64,000 nt of DNA from Oncomelania hupensis (GCA_036898135.1 CM072515.1:69183067-69247066); one strand, 5' to 3'; numbered from the stretch's first letter, positions 22,012 through 33,877 are shown. A program made the numbers and translations. Notes: generated from the sequence alone by a model not told the origin.

Positions 22012-22575
22012 ACCAACGTTATATTTATTATCGTTGGGATCTTCATCATCATTGTAGTCGTCTTTACCATCACCATTAATATCATCATCATTGTCGTTAT
22101 CGCATTGTCAGTATCACCGGTATGGTTATTACCGTCTAAAACTTTATTATTATTATTGTTGTTATCATTGAAATTATTTTTTTAAGATATACATGTACTA
22201 GCATTGTGTTATGACTACAATTACTTCCCTTGACTATGATTACTGCTTTCTATGATGAAAACACTGGCTGGCCTATGATGTGATTGCTCGTAGTGGTCGT
22301 AGCTTTCTCTCTGAGTAATTTAATACTATTATATATTATGTTCAGACCCTTAAGCTATCACAAGGAATGGAAAGTTATCTCAGTTGTATGTGTATGATAT
22401 GAATTGTTCTATTAACCAAATGAAATACACTGTAAATTTGTTCCATGGGTGTACGTGCGCTAATAGTAACAAAGAACTGGAAGAGATTGTGTGTGATAAT
22501 TTTTTGTATTATTCTATTTGTTAAAAAAAAGTGTTCTGGTTTTTTTTAAAATCTTGTGCGCTGTTTGAATTCTCA

Positions 22576-23647
22576 TGACTATGATTACCGCTTTCTATGA
22601 TGAAAACATCCTCCAGTGCAGTCCTCGAGAACTGGTTCAGAACAACAATCGGTGTGCGTCAAGGATGCCTACTCTCTCCAACACTCTTCAACATCTTCCT
22701 AGAGCGCATCATGTCAGATGCCCTTGCAGATCACGAAGGCACAGTCAGCACAGGGGGTAGAGAAATCTCCAATCTTCGTTTTGTGGATGACATTGATGGA
22801 TTGGCTGGAGAGGAACAAGAACTTGAACAGCTGGTACAGAGGCTTGACACCACCTCCAGAGCTTATGGAATGGAAACAAGTGCAGAGAAGACCAAAATGA
22901 TGACCAACAACACCAATGGCATCAACACGGATATCAAAGTCCAAGGCCAATCCATCAAAACAGTGCATAGATTCAAATATTTAGGAGCCATTGTATCAGA
23001 CAATGGGTCCCGACAGGAAGTCCTCTCCAGGATCGCACAAACAACTGCCGCCATGGCAAGGTTGAAGCCCATTTGGAAAGACAGGACCATCCGTCTATAT
23101 TCCAAAGTAAGACTGCTGCGCTCCCTTGTCATCTCCATCTTCATATATGCTTGCGAAGCATGGACCCTCACAGCAGATCTCCAACGAAGAATACAAAGCA
23201 TGGAGATGGGGTGCAACAGAAGACTTCTGGGCATTTCCTATACCCAGCACATCACCAACGACGAAGTACGACAGACCATCACACAAGCCATTGGACAACA
23301 CGACGACCTGTATCAGTACAACTTATGTTAATCTGATGAATAAAACTTGATGCAGCAACAACGACCTGCTCACAGTGGTGATGAAACGGAAACTCCGGTG
23401 GTATGGCCACATCACCAGATCATCAGGCCTTGCAAAGACCACCCTGCAAGGCACAGTGCAAGGAGGTAGAAGAAGAGGGAGACAGTAAAAAAATGGTGGG
23501 AGGACAACATTCGAGAATGGACTGGCTTGTCACTGAGCGAAGCCATGAGGGTTGCTGAGGACAGAGAAAGATGGAGTATGCTGGTTAAACAAATCATCTG
23601 TGGTGCTCCAACGATTTCAGAATTACGGGATAGGATAAGATGGGATA
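22576..23647 (+). pseudogene. RTE-like LINE reverse transcriptase, 5'-truncated
   Basis: Longest copy of the RTE-like family here. Reads MITAFYDEN, TTIGVRQGCLLSPTLFNIFL, NLRFVDDIDGLAGE (catalytic block with F-V-D-D in place of the usual F-A-D-D), FKYLGAIVSDNGSRQEVL, IFIYACEAWTLTADLQRRIQ and RRLLGISYTQHITNDEVR. After a 50 bp insertion at 23311 come KLRWYGHITRSSGLAKT and GGRRRGRQ, then a stop, then REWTGLSLSEAMRVAEDRER. It ends in GATAG-type repeats. A frameshift near its start, the insertion and a stop make it inactive. The clade call is by similarity of motifs, not a tree. Confidence 0.85.
23311..23360 (+). other. 50 bp insertion in the RTE-like copy
   Basis: ACGACCTG occurs at 23303-23310 and 23361-23368, enclosing 50 bp absent from the same place in the copy at 29845-30329. 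It contains AATAAAACTTGATG, like a retroposon 3' end. Confidence 0.65.
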
Positions 23648-23649
23648 CT

Positions 23650-24450
23650 TCACGTGTTTATAGAGCTAGTACACGAGCGACGGCTGTTGACATAGGCACA
23701 CGGTGTATGTATTCGCTTCGCTATATTTCCTAGTTCCTTAATGTTTTGGTGATGAGACTCGGCTATAATATAAAGACTGTTTGGAGAACAAAAAGCTGTT
23801 CTCGTATGCATCTGAAATGTCTGTGAGTGGATGCAGTAGGACTAGGATATTAGTATTAGTGGAATGAAAGATAGACTGTGAAAAAGGGTGAATGCTTACT
23901 TTACGTGACCTGGAAATATTGTGTTACTGTGTAGGCTACTTATGTTTTTCACTGTAATGATTCTGGATTCTGTTCATGACAGACACGGTAATTTGAATAA
24001 TTATATTTTATGATTTGCTTTTTAGAAACATAATATTGAAACTAATTTGTAGATGAATAAAATACTTTAATAATTTGATAAATGTAATTGTCTGTCAGAC
24101 CGGGAACGGGATTGCTTCAGAAAGAGTTAAAATCATATTATAGTTCTAGGACTTATAGTTTCCTTGAATATAGTTTTTTTTAATTGCGTTTTAATTATTA
24201 TTCTACTACCTTGAGAGAGAAAGAAGAGAACCATAAAATTAGCAAAACGTATACTGGTATTTTACGTTTCCAGTGTTTCAAGTTTATCTCTCTGTCTCAA
24301 CTTGTGTAATTGTATAAGAAAGACCTTTTGATGAATGCGTCTATATGTAAAATTGGAGCGTTAAAAACTATTTACAAACTAATATCAAGTTTGTAGGAAT
24401 CTTCTGAGAATAAAGCTAATTATTTTATAACAGGCACAAGAAGTTTATGG
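23650..24450. other. Interval without recognisable gene
   Basis: AT-rich, no motif recognised. Confidence 0.5.
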
Positions 24451-24451
24451 C

Positions 24452-24525
24452 ACCTGTATCGGCCAGCGCCTTGAGCGGCTCTTGAGCTGGTAAAGTGCTG
24501 TATACAAGTAAAATAAATAAATTGA
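24452..24525 (+). mobile_element. SINE family 1 tail fragment
   Basis: Has GTATCGGCCAGCGCCTTGAG, CTCTTGAGCTGGTAAAG and an AAATA-rich end, matching the 3' end of the family-1 SINEs. Confidence 0.8.
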
Positions 24526-24899
24526 ACACTGTTTAAAAGAATTATAGCTACTATTTAATAATGAAGTCTGTGATGGGAGTCAAAATTGCAATTTTTTTAG
24601 TCTTTAAAAAGTGTTACAATCTCACTGAAATTTTATTTTTACTCACAAGAATGTTTGAAATTTACTTACTAAGCATGCTTCGCTTCTATCTTGCTGGTGG
24701 TCGTCATGCTCAAATCTGTTTCTTTCCATCTGTGCAAATGTTTACTAATATACTACTTTTCTCTCAAGTTTGCCACCCTTCAGCTCAGAAATTATGCTCT
24801 AACTTCAAAGGAACACAGCGTTATATAATCTTAAAAAAAAATTTTTTTAAAGCATTTTATGTATTCTCATGATGTTTGCTTTAAAATATATACCTCATC

Positions 24900-25116
24900 C
24901 TTGCAACGACTATCCTGCAAGGCATGGTGCAAGGCGGCAGAAGAAGAGAATGACAGAAAAAGAGGTGGCAGGACAACATTTGAGAATGAACTACACTTGA
25001 CATTGAGCGAATCCATGAGGGTTGCTGAGGACAGAAAAAGATGGAGTACGCTGGTTAAACGATCATATGTGGTGCCCCAACAACCTTCGAGTTACGGGAT
25101 AGGATAGAATAGAAGG
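24900..25116 (+). mobile_element. RTE-like LINE 3' fragment, 217 bp
   Basis: Matches the terminal part of the RTE-like family and ends in GATAG-type repeats. A perfect 12 bp duplication ATATACCTCATC flanks it (24888-24899 and 25117-25128). Confidence 0.92.
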
Positions 25117-25259
25117 ATATACCTCATCTCAGGAAATTCTATCAACTATGATTTAAACGTTCCATCTTCTTTAGCTTATTTTATTAAGAACTTAGGGACT
25201 ACAAAGCTAACACGTATGCTTTATGTATCGAAATAAGCAAGCAAAACCATAGATTACAC

Positions 25260-25389
<130 letters not shown>

Positions 25390-25487
25390 ATGTCCTCGAA
25401 AATAACTGTTTTTTAAAAAGTTCCAATAAAACGGAAATAACAAACGCAAACAATGTATGTCGGAAATCACACAGTCCTTGGGTCTTA

Positions 25488-25518
25488 CTGATGAAGGTTT
25501 TAGTCTAATAATCCGAAA
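25488..25518 (+). ncRNA. Weak hammerhead-ribozyme-like core
   Basis: CTGATGA is followed by a potential stem beginning AGG and closing with CC, then GAAA. The stem II pairing is imperfect (two GC pairs, a mismatch, then AT pairs). No stems I or III could be drawn. Probably a decayed relative of hammerheads in Penelope-like elements. Confidence 0.25.
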
Positions 25519-25874
25519 ATTGTAACTCCTGCTACCCAGGTGGTGTTGTTGGTTTTATTATCATCTCTCTCTGTGTGTGATGGAGAGAGAGAAAGTTAGT
25601 TTCTGACACCTTTAAGGATGAGCTAGATAGCTCCGAGGTCCTCAAACACATTCTTCTTTGCAGATGGACATAGTAACATACATATTAAAGACAGGCCAAT
25701 GAACTAAAGAATAGCAAGCCCCATCTTTTCACATTAATTTGTATTGGAGGCAAACAATGTTTGTGTAATAAAACACAAGTAGTAGTTTCTCGCCAAAAGA
25801 GATGAAACTGGAGTTCACTGACAACGTCTTCAGCAAAATCCTTAATAGGCGCTATCCTTCCAATTCCAGTTTTA

Positions 25875-26576
25875 CCCCTTGGGGTCATGAGCAATCTTGC
25901 CACTGTAGATTGTTCTAACCTATAAAGGGAACAGTGAAAGCCCCAGTTGAAAACCTGTCTTGACTTTGTAGGCATGACAGATTCACTGCGGCAACAGTAC
26001 CCCCGTTGGAGTGCCGGGGGTTTCAGTATAAATAGTATCCCCACTTTATGGAAATTTAGTGCTTTAAATTCCCACTGTTGCTATCTTCCTCATATACTCT
26101 TTCCCATTCCTGCTCTGTCCTATCACTCTGCTATACTATCTTCTTCTTCGCTAGATCAATGACCTACCTTTTTTCTTGAAAACTCTTCCTGGACAAGACT
26201 CCTTGTTTGTGTATGAGGTCTGTTGGATCAGCTTGGGAGTGTTGGACGCTTTCTGCTGGGTGGTCACTAGGGCTTCCTATGATGTTATTATTTAGCAATA
26301 TAGGCATTTTATATGTATATGTTTCGTTGATGATTTGTAATGATGGTTGTATTCTATTTTGTTTTTGTAACCGGGGGTTCGCGTAGTTGAGGTAAACACT
26401 CAGCCGTCCCCCGCGTGGGATGTCTTTATTGTAAAGTGACTGGCCGGTGGAGGGCGTTCAATTTTCCCACTAGGGTTGTTTCAGCAGATCTTTTATGCGG
26501 ATCGGGGGTTGTCCGGTCCTGATTTGGCTCGGAGGAGTCCGCTGGACCTAAAGCAACAATAAATCAATCAATCAAT
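25875..26576 (+). mobile_element. R-700 retroposon, second full-length copy
   Basis: 702 bp with the same start CCCCTTGGGGTCATGAGC as 15789-16499 and the same TATA-like block (CAGTATAAATAGTATCCCC). Ends in CAAT repeats. A perfect 14 bp duplication CAATTCCAGTTTTA lies at 25861-25874 and 26577-26590. It interrupts an open minus-strand frame reading AYIKTGIGRIAPIKDFAED in the empty site, whose origin I do not recognise. Very close to the 15.8 kb copy, implying recent amplification. Confidence 0.88.
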
Positions 26577-26732
26577 CAATTCCAGTTTTAATGTAAGCGA
26601 AATTTTTAATATGGAAAAGCCCCACTTACGGAATTCCGCTATTCGAGAAAAGTTTATTTTGGTTATTTTATTTTAATTAATATAATATCATGTTATTTTA
26701 ATTGAATTAATTTTTTTCTTCCAAAAAAACCC

Positions 26733-27047
26733 CGACGAAGTCCGACAGACACAAGCCACTAGACAACACGACGACATGCTCACAGAGCTAAAGAAACGGA
26801 AACTCCGATGGTATGGCCACGTCACCAGAACATCCGTTCTTGCAAAGTCCATCCTGCAAAGCACGGTGCAAAGAGGCAGAAGAAGAGGGAGACAGAAAAA
26901 GAGGTGGGAGGACATCATTCGAGAATGAACTGGCTTGACACTGAGCGAAGCCATGAAGGTTGCAGAGGACAGAGAAAGATGGAGTGCGCTGGTTAAACTA
27001 TCACCTGTGGTGCCCCAATGACTCGACTTATGGGATAGGATATGATA
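26733..27047 (+). mobile_element. RTE-like LINE 3' fragment
   Basis: Starts at CGACGAAGTCCGACAGA, passes KRKLRWYGHVTRTS-type coding text and GRRRGRQKKRWEDII with a stop after the glutamate that follows, and ends in GATAGGATATGATAG. The target duplication is not clear. Confidence 0.88.
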
Positions 27048-27059
27048 GGGTTTTGTTTT

Positions 27060-27780
27060 AATTAAGTTCATTTTATGATAAAATTTGCTTGTTATGTAAC
27101 TGTAATTATATTGTTTAGGAGTGTAGTCTATGTCTACATTGCAACGATCAGCACAAACCATGTACCAATATGACACACAGAGGAAAAGTGTAAATAAGCC
27201 AATACCCACGTCCATAAACACTATCCTGTACTCTTCCTCCTCGAGCCCATACCAACAAACAAATAAATAAAGACGCAGAAAGGACGTGCGTAGGCGAAAT
27301 ATTGGTCGAAAATAACGGTTTTTTAAAACGTTCTAATATAACGGAAATAACAAAAGCAAACAATGTATGTCGGAAATCACAAAGACTGAGCTATTATAAA
27401 TGAAATCACAGAAATTAATAATAATTATATGTACGAAATCGCATAAGTTGAATTTGGCTGATTTGGAAATTAAAATTAAAAGCATTACAGTAGATATTAA
27501 GGGGCTGTTGCATCGTACTTGATATAGATCAGGAATCAAACCCAGCAACCTATAAACTAAATAATTAAATTGCAGATGATTATAATTGCTATTTAAGAAT
27601 GACTTCATTTTGGGCTAAGCGGTCATAGCTCGCGCTTTGCATCGATTACTTTGCCGTTCTGCTTATATGTCAGAACAAGCCATCTGATTGCACTTGTGCG
27701 TGATTGTTTGATTACTCCAACCTGTCACCGTTCACTTGATGTAAAGCACGATTGGATCTGTAGACTGGAAAATTGAGATG
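27060..27780. other. Interval without recognisable gene
   Basis: AT-rich. A short stretch near 27300-27385 (AATAACGGTTTTTTAAAACG and ACAATGTATGTCGGAAATCA) closely repeats 25400-25470, so both are copies of an unnamed dispersed repeat. Confidence 0.5.
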
Positions 27781-27790
27781 GGCAAAACAG

Positions 27791-27796
<6 letters not shown>

Positions 27797-27853
<57 letters not shown>
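27797..27853. repeat. (TG)n microsatellite
   Basis: About 57 bp perfect TG repeat. Confidence 0.97.
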
Positions 27854-27860
<7 letters not shown>

Positions 27861-27961
27861 GAGGTATAAGCCTTGAAATGGGTGACTAACCTTGCTTTTT
27901 ATGCAGGAAATGGGTGAGTGTATTAGCCACCCAGTGTTTTCCAGCCACCCACTTTTTTTCT

Positions 27962-28041
27962 AAGTACACAGGAGTGCTCTTTTAGTGTATGGGAGTGCAA
28001 TTGTAGTGCATGAGAGTGTTTTAAGTACACAGGAGTGCTCT
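27962..28041. repeat. Direct repeat pair, 19 bp
   Basis: AAGTACACAGGAGTGCTCT occurs at 27962-27980 and 28023-28041. Between them are AGTGTATGGGAGTGCA-like degenerate copies, so this is a small decayed tandem array. Confidence 0.7.
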
Positions 28042-28137
28042 GTCCTGGACGGAGAAAATACAGTGAATTTTAGGATTTTTTTTAAACTAAATTCGACCCA
28101 TGTCGTCGTTTATAGGTGACGAACTAGTTCAACCTTT

Positions 28138-28208
28138 TAGAAAAGGGTTCGGGTAAGGGTTAGTTTAGTTGCAGATCTATCCCTAACCCTTGCCCTAACC
28201 CTTTTCTA
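28138..28208. repeat. Inverted repeat built of telomere-like units
   Basis: Arms of 26 bp (28138-28163 and 28183-28208) differ at two positions and consist of GGGTTAG/CTAACCC-type units around a 19 bp loop. The arms would fold into a stable hairpin. Confidence 0.85.
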
Positions 28209-28268
28209 TCAAAAATCACTTTCCCATTCCTACATTCTTAGTAAAACCCAGTCTTGGTGTTTTACATA

Positions 28269-28337
28269 CTTGTGTGTGCGCGCGCGTGTGTGTGTGAGTG
28301 TGTGTGCGTGGGTGTGTGTGTGTGTGTGGGTGTGTGT
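28269..28337. repeat. (TG)n-type microsatellite
   Basis: Interrupted TG/CG repeat. Confidence 0.92.
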
Positions 28338-28589
28338 TGAGGGGGAAAGGGTAAAGAGATGGAGTGGACGTGCAACTTGATAATTGCACACTTGTAAAAT
28401 TCAAACGATGCCTGTTGCAGATGCTCAAAATAAATAAACAGAGAAATAAAATGAAAATACTTCAACAAAATAAAATAAATCTTATGTATGAACTTCAGGT
28501 CAGGGTGACCGTGACTTTCTTTAAGCTTGAGCAGCTGATCAGTAATGGTATACGTTGAAATACACTGTCACCAAATACAATTAATAATG

Positions 28590-28870
28590 ATTGCAAACAC
28601 ACACACACAAACACACCCCCGCACGCACACACACAAACACACACACTGTTCTCCCTATGCCCCATCCCCCCCCCTCTCTCTCTCTCCTTATTCTCTTGTT
28701 CGTATCTTCCTACTCCATCTTCTTGTTCTTTTTCTCTTTCCTTCTTTCTCTCCTCCACCTCCTGTTATCTTTCTTCTTTTTCGTCTTCTTCTTGTCCTCC
28801 TCCTCCTCCTCCTCATTCTTCTACTTCTTCATCCTCTCCTCCTTCTTCCTCCTCCTCCGAATCATCGTCT
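28590..28870. repeat. CA repeat followed by long pyrimidine tract
   Basis: Purine-poor CT-rich sequence with CTCCTC units; it generates long proline/serine/leucine frames without coding meaning. Confidence 0.85.
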
Positions 28871-29296
28871 TATGTTTTCCTTCCTTCGGCAACTTTTCAT
28901 CTTCCCCCCCTCCTCCTCCCGAAATTATGTCCCTCTTCGATATTCTTAGATCTTCCTTCTCGATATCGACCCACACATCTTCTCCCTTTACTACGTTATC
29001 GTCTTTCCCTTACAATGTCGTAGCTGTTTTGTTGGCAAAGTGCTCTTTGTAATCGTAGTTTTTTTTTCAAGTGCTCCCTTCTTTTGTTTCTTGTCGTGAT
29101 GTACACGGAAAGCTTATGGTTCGTTGGCGAGCAAGCGGGCTCTGTGCTGCAAATTGCTCGGAGATTGTTCTGTTGTTTTGTTCTTTTGATTGCCTTCCTT
29201 TTTTTTCTTTCTTACTTGTTGACGGTTGTGGGCAATAAGACGGGAAGGAGATGGAGAGAGAGAGAGCGGAGGGTGGAGGTGGGGGATGGTCGAGTG

Positions 29297-29300
29297 GGGG

Positions 29301-29386
<86 letters not shown>
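29297..29386. repeat. (GA)n microsatellite
   Basis: Nearly perfect GA repeat. Confidence 0.96.
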
Positions 29387-29649
29387 CTGTAATTAAAGAG
29401 GTTTCTAGATTTAGCTGTATAATGTTTGTTATTGAACAATTTTCACACCATTTACCGGAGAAACTGGGTGAAGAGTGTGCGCGTAGGATAGTGAATGGAG
29501 ATGTTGGGTTGGGTGAAGGAGAGGGTGGCAGGAAGAAACAAAAGAAGTTGTATTAGCTACAGCCTTACATTTCAATCTAGAACAATGTTCACACTTTGTA
29601 TGCACTTCTAGCATATTTAACAATCTCCATATAGGAAGGATGCACGTTA

Positions 29650-29716
29650 TACACGCACACACGCACACACACACGCACGCACGCACGCGCTCACACACAC
29701 GCACGCGCACACACAC
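29650..29716. repeat. (CA)n/(CG) microsatellite
   Basis: CACACG-type repeat. Confidence 0.93.
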
Positions 29717-29844
29717 ATACGCATGGTTGATTTTTCTTGTCCTTTTTCACTCCGACAATTTCCAGGAATACTGCAATTATGAAACAAGATTGTTGTTTCC
29801 AAGCCAGCACAACAAGGGTTATTAATTCATCTAGTTCCCAAGTT

Positions 29845-30329
29845 GGGTAAGGCTGCTGCGCTCCCTTGTCATCTCCATCTTCCTATATGCTTGCGAAACA
29901 TGGACCCTCACAGCAGATCTCCAACGAAGAATACAAAGCATGGAGATGAGGTGCTACAGAAGACTTCTGGGCATTTCCTATACCCAGCACATCACCAACG
30001 ACCAAGTCCGACAGACCATCACACAAGCCATTGGACAACACGATGACCTGCTCACAGTGGTGAAAAAACGTCAGCTACGATGGTATGGCCACGTCACCAG
30101 ATCATCAGGTCTTGCAAAGACCATCCTGCAAAACACAGTGCAAGGAGGTAGAAGAAGAGGGAGACCGAAAAAGAGGTGGGAGGACAACATTCGAGAATGG
30201 ACTGGTTTGACACGGAGCGAAACAATCAGGGTTGCTGAGGACAGGGAAAGATGGAGTACGCTGGTTAAACGATCATCTGTGGTGCCCCTACGACCTCCGA
30301 GTTATGGGATAGGATAGGATAGGATAGGA
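29845..30329 (+). mobile_element. RTE-like LINE 3' fragment, 485 bp
   Basis: Begins GGGTAAGGCTGCTGCGCTCC and encodes the C-terminus: SLVISIFLYACETWTLTADL, RRLLGISYTQHITNDQVR, QLRWYGHVTRSSGLAKTIL, GRRRGRPKKRWEDNIREWTG. It ends in GATAG repeats. The 13 bp duplication TAGTTCCCAAGTT lies at 29832-29844 and 30330-30342. Its C-terminal frame is open to the family end, making it one of the youngest-looking copies. Confidence 0.93.
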
Positions 30330-30342
30330 TAGTTCCCAAGTT

Positions 30343-31835
30343 TCTCAAGTGTTCTTTCATATGAGATGACCAGCACTGGTCAGCGTTTAATGCCAGAGGC
30401 AACAAAACAGTTTCTTCACAACTGTGGAAACATGATCCCAACATATTACCACCAGGGTTAGCATGTTTATCATTTAAAAAAAGACACAATCTAAATGAAG
30501 TGAATGTGCTGGATACGACTTCCATGCGTCGAGTTCACGTCTTAACAATGTGCAGTCAGAAAACTATTGAAGGCGAATTCTCCGCAGTTGCACAGTATCA
30601 GTAGAGTCCTTTAACTAGTCCTTGGTTCAATTTGTTTTCTTTACCCATCCGAATCTCGTTATTTCTTTTCTTTCAGTGTTTTAATTTCCTATAGCGTCGT
30701 ACAAGCGAGTCCGTCCAATGCTTTAATTGCTCGGCGTGTTCTTTCCTAATTTACTTTGGTTTAGAGGGCTACGGTTGCAATAACACACTCAAGAAACTCA
30801 AATAAGTGATGAACAATCAGTAACGTTCAAGGCAGACGGATTGAAATCTTCTGCTGCTGTTTCCAATGCCCGGCCACTGTACTGCAAAGAGAGACCTAAT
30901 AGGAACTCATGAATCCATTCATTTATCCGTTCATTCATCCATTGATTAAGTCATGTGCATTCAAGAGAACCAAGAACTCTTAATGAATTTCTAGCAATCC
31001 GTTTGACCAATAAATGAGGCGGATTCTTCGTACAAATTCTCCGACTTTTACAAAAAGGCAAATCCTAACTTTGAAATAGAAGTAACAAATAACCTTAACC
31101 GCTGGCGCAATAGTGGTAACAGTCGTAATTCCCAATTCATCTGCACAGCTGCTCGTCTTGTAAAACTTCTAAAATGATCTTTTCTTTTTTTCCCCAACTT
31201 GTTTCCCGCAATATCCTATGACTGCGGCCCTTTTCACAAGGCTTTTAAAAATCTTCTTAAACTTTTTTTTCTTGTTACGCAGTGACTGCGCTCGCCTGTG
31301 GCAAATGCACTTTTCTTGTCAACCTATTGAATCGTGAATGAGGCTCAGCTGTGGGCGAATCAAATCACTGGGAACAATCTCAGTGGCCAAGATGGAAATC
31401 CACCTCTCTAGTTCTTTTATGACCTCATTGTTACATGAACGGCAATCGATTCGTTGATATAGAACACCCGCTGACAACATTAGGTTCTAAACGAGCATAT
31501 TTAAAAGGGTCAGTAGGACTAATGCGCATCTTGCTTACTTTTATGCCTTTTCTTTGCTTTTTTCCCTTCTGGCAACATCACTAATAAAATAAACTTTAAT
31601 AATAGTGCGCCAGTTAAAAATGGAAAGCAAATTTCAATGTCATAAAAATTGGTTCTCAGTAAAAGGAAAGGTTTTGTGAAATAAATAAAAGAATATTCAA
31701 AACATCCATTGACATTTTGTGATATGTACCGGCAATAATTATAGAAATTGCCCGAATAAGTTACATGTCTGCAGTTGGTAAACGTTTGGAGTAATGTTGC
31801 TTTTTAGAATTATAGTTTAAACTGTAAATTTTTTA
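30343..31835. other. Interval without recognisable gene
   Basis: About 1.5 kb of apparently unique AT-rich sequence. No convincing exon, promoter or repeat seen. This is the longest repeat-poor stretch together with 41.4-43.5 kb. Confidence 0.5.
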
Positions 31836-31839
31836 ATTT

Positions 31840-31940
31840 GATTATAATGTCTTGTCTGTGTGTCCTTGCGTGAGAATGAATGTGCAGCCTAAACTCACTT
31901 ACGTGAACAGACGCTCAAATAAATTATTGAATTGAATTTT
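31840..31940 (+). repeat. LINE-like 3' end with GAATT tail
   Basis: Contains AATAAATTATTGAATTGAAT, a polyadenylation-like signal with ATTGA/GAATT repeats. A similar ending occurs near 19300-19330. Confidence 0.4.
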
Positions 31941-31971
31941 TCAAGTTCGCCAATCAACCAAACTGGGATGG

Positions 31972-32333
31972 GGTGGCCTCGTGGCGCAGTGGATAAGTCG
32001 CCGGTTTCCTATGCCGAAGGTCGCGGGTTCGATTCCCGCAAAGGGCGAACGTATGTGACTTAGGTACGAGACTATAGAGGTCACCGAGGGTTTTCTCCGG
32101 GCACTCCGGTTTCCTCCCTCCCTTCAATAATGGTACAGGATGCAGTCAATATAAAAATTTCAAAAATAAAAATTCGATTTTCTTCCGTCTTCTAATAGCG
32201 ATCTCCCTGCCTTTACACCACCTGTTTGAGTGATGTATGTGTATTTGGTGTGTGTGAGGGTAAAATGAGACAGGTGAGCGTGTATGTTGGTATAGATCGC
32301 CGCTCTTGGAGAAAGGCGCGTACATAGCATCCT

Positions 32334-32395
<62 letters not shown>
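31972..32395 (+). mobile_element. tRNA-headed SINE, family 3
   Basis: tRNA-Arg-like head: GTGGCGCAGTGGATAAG (A box), a CCGGTTTCCTATGCCG anticodon-arm-like segment and GCGGGTTCGATTCCCGC with a perfect 5 bp T stem (B box). Then GGTTTTCTCCGGGCACTCCG, shared with family 2, a body, GCGCGTACATAGCATCC and a TTA repeat tail. The acceptor stem does not pair, so this is a SINE and not a tRNA gene. Confidence 0.88.
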
Positions 32396-32448
32396 GGATT
32401 CTAAGCTTCGCAAAGTTGCAGCGAACTACGTGAACTCAAGGCGCAACA

Positions 32449-32506
32449 CGGTCCTGATTTGGCTCGGAGGAGTCCGCTGGACCTAAAGCAACAATCAATC
32501 AATCAA
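32449..32506 (+). mobile_element. R-700 tail-only insertion, 58 bp
   Basis: Only GGTCCTGATTTGGCTCGGAG through the CAAT tail. The 13 bp duplication TCAAGGCGCAACA lies at 32436-32448 and 32507-32519. Confidence 0.93.
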
Positions 32507-32942
32507 TCAAGGCGCAACAGCAAAACAGAACAGAAAAATTAAAACGCGGTTTAGACTGCTCCCGCCTTCGACTGAGGTAAAAATGACCACTGCAGTAAAC
32601 TAAATGTAAGCTTACAGCTTGGAAGCAGTACACATGCACACACACATACACACACACACACCAGCCGAATCTGAATCATCCTTCATTCAAAGAGCCCGTC
32701 TCCATCCCCTCTTCCCTCACTCTCTGCTTTGCCCATCCCACTACCCCCAGATTGTTTACATCTTCATCTTTTAAATGGATTTCGTGTGTTAAGCGAAATA
32801 TTTTGGAACTTTATTAGAATGAAGGTTTTAGGTTTTAGAAGCCCAGTCTTACAACCTGTCCTAATTGGAAAAGAAGACAGGAATTAGAAGTTAAATGACT
32901 GCTGACTGTTCACTTTCTTGGCGATCGCTATAGTGCACGTGA

Positions 32943-32944
<2 letters not shown>

Positions 32945-32994
<50 letters not shown>

Positions 32995-33002
32995 GTCTCT
33001 CT
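32945..33002. repeat. (CT)n microsatellite
   Basis: Nearly perfect CT repeat. Confidence 0.95.
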
Positions 33003-33746
33003 TCCCCCCCACTCCCTCTCTCACTAGTATTAGTCTCTTTCTCGCTCCTCCTCTCATTTTATGGAGGGGGGGAAGGGAGGAGGGGGTCTCTGGGAGGTAA
33101 TTAGAGTGGGCTAGGAGGAGGGAGTCAGAAATAAGCAAAATTTCACAGAACCATAGCCTTGGTTTCCTAATGTAAAGGGTTCAACATCGTACAAATGCAT
33201 TGTAGTCATGAATCTTGGGTGACACACATTTGTAGACTTACAAAAGGATCGCTGTCCACTGTGCACAGTACTTTTTGTACCTATTTGTACCTTAAATAAA
33301 TCCACACAGTGCGTACACACGGCAGAACAGAAAGAAGACATTGACGTACGGGACAGTACTCTACATTGAATTTGTGGCCCCATAATTTGGAATGTCCTTC
33401 CTGCCCCTCTCCGAAACCGCCAGACACTGAAGTGTTTCAGAACGGGGTTAAAACCTCGCCTGTCACCTGCTGGAGGAATGAATTAGGAACAGATTCTCTT
33501 TCTGTTGTTGTGGTTGTTGCAGGCTTGAGTGTTTTCTTAGTTTTTAAATGGCGGCTGATTGGTATCTTGTTGACTTGTAAATTTGTAAACTTTTGAAGCG
33601 TACGTGCATGCATACAGTTTTAAAGTTGTTGTGAGCATTTAAATTTGAATAACTTAAAATTTGCTATTTTATTTTATTGTTATACTAAATTTGCTTGACA
33701 TTGTTCCGCTCTTCAAGCTTTTACTAGAGATGAAGCGAATTTTTAA

Positions 33747-33804
<58 letters not shown>

Positions 33805-33805
33805 G
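33747..33805. repeat. (ATT)n microsatellite
   Basis: Perfect ATT repeat. Confidence 0.96.
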
Positions 33806-33877
33806 AACAGTAGTCTTATTCCGTCTTGCAATTGCTTAGAACCGACGCAGATTATGGAATTGTTCTATGATTGTTCA

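Noticed and set aside
31979..32050. Functional tRNA-Arg gene
   Set aside because: The T and anticodon arms are tRNA-like but the acceptor stem does not pair and the sequence runs on into a SINE body.
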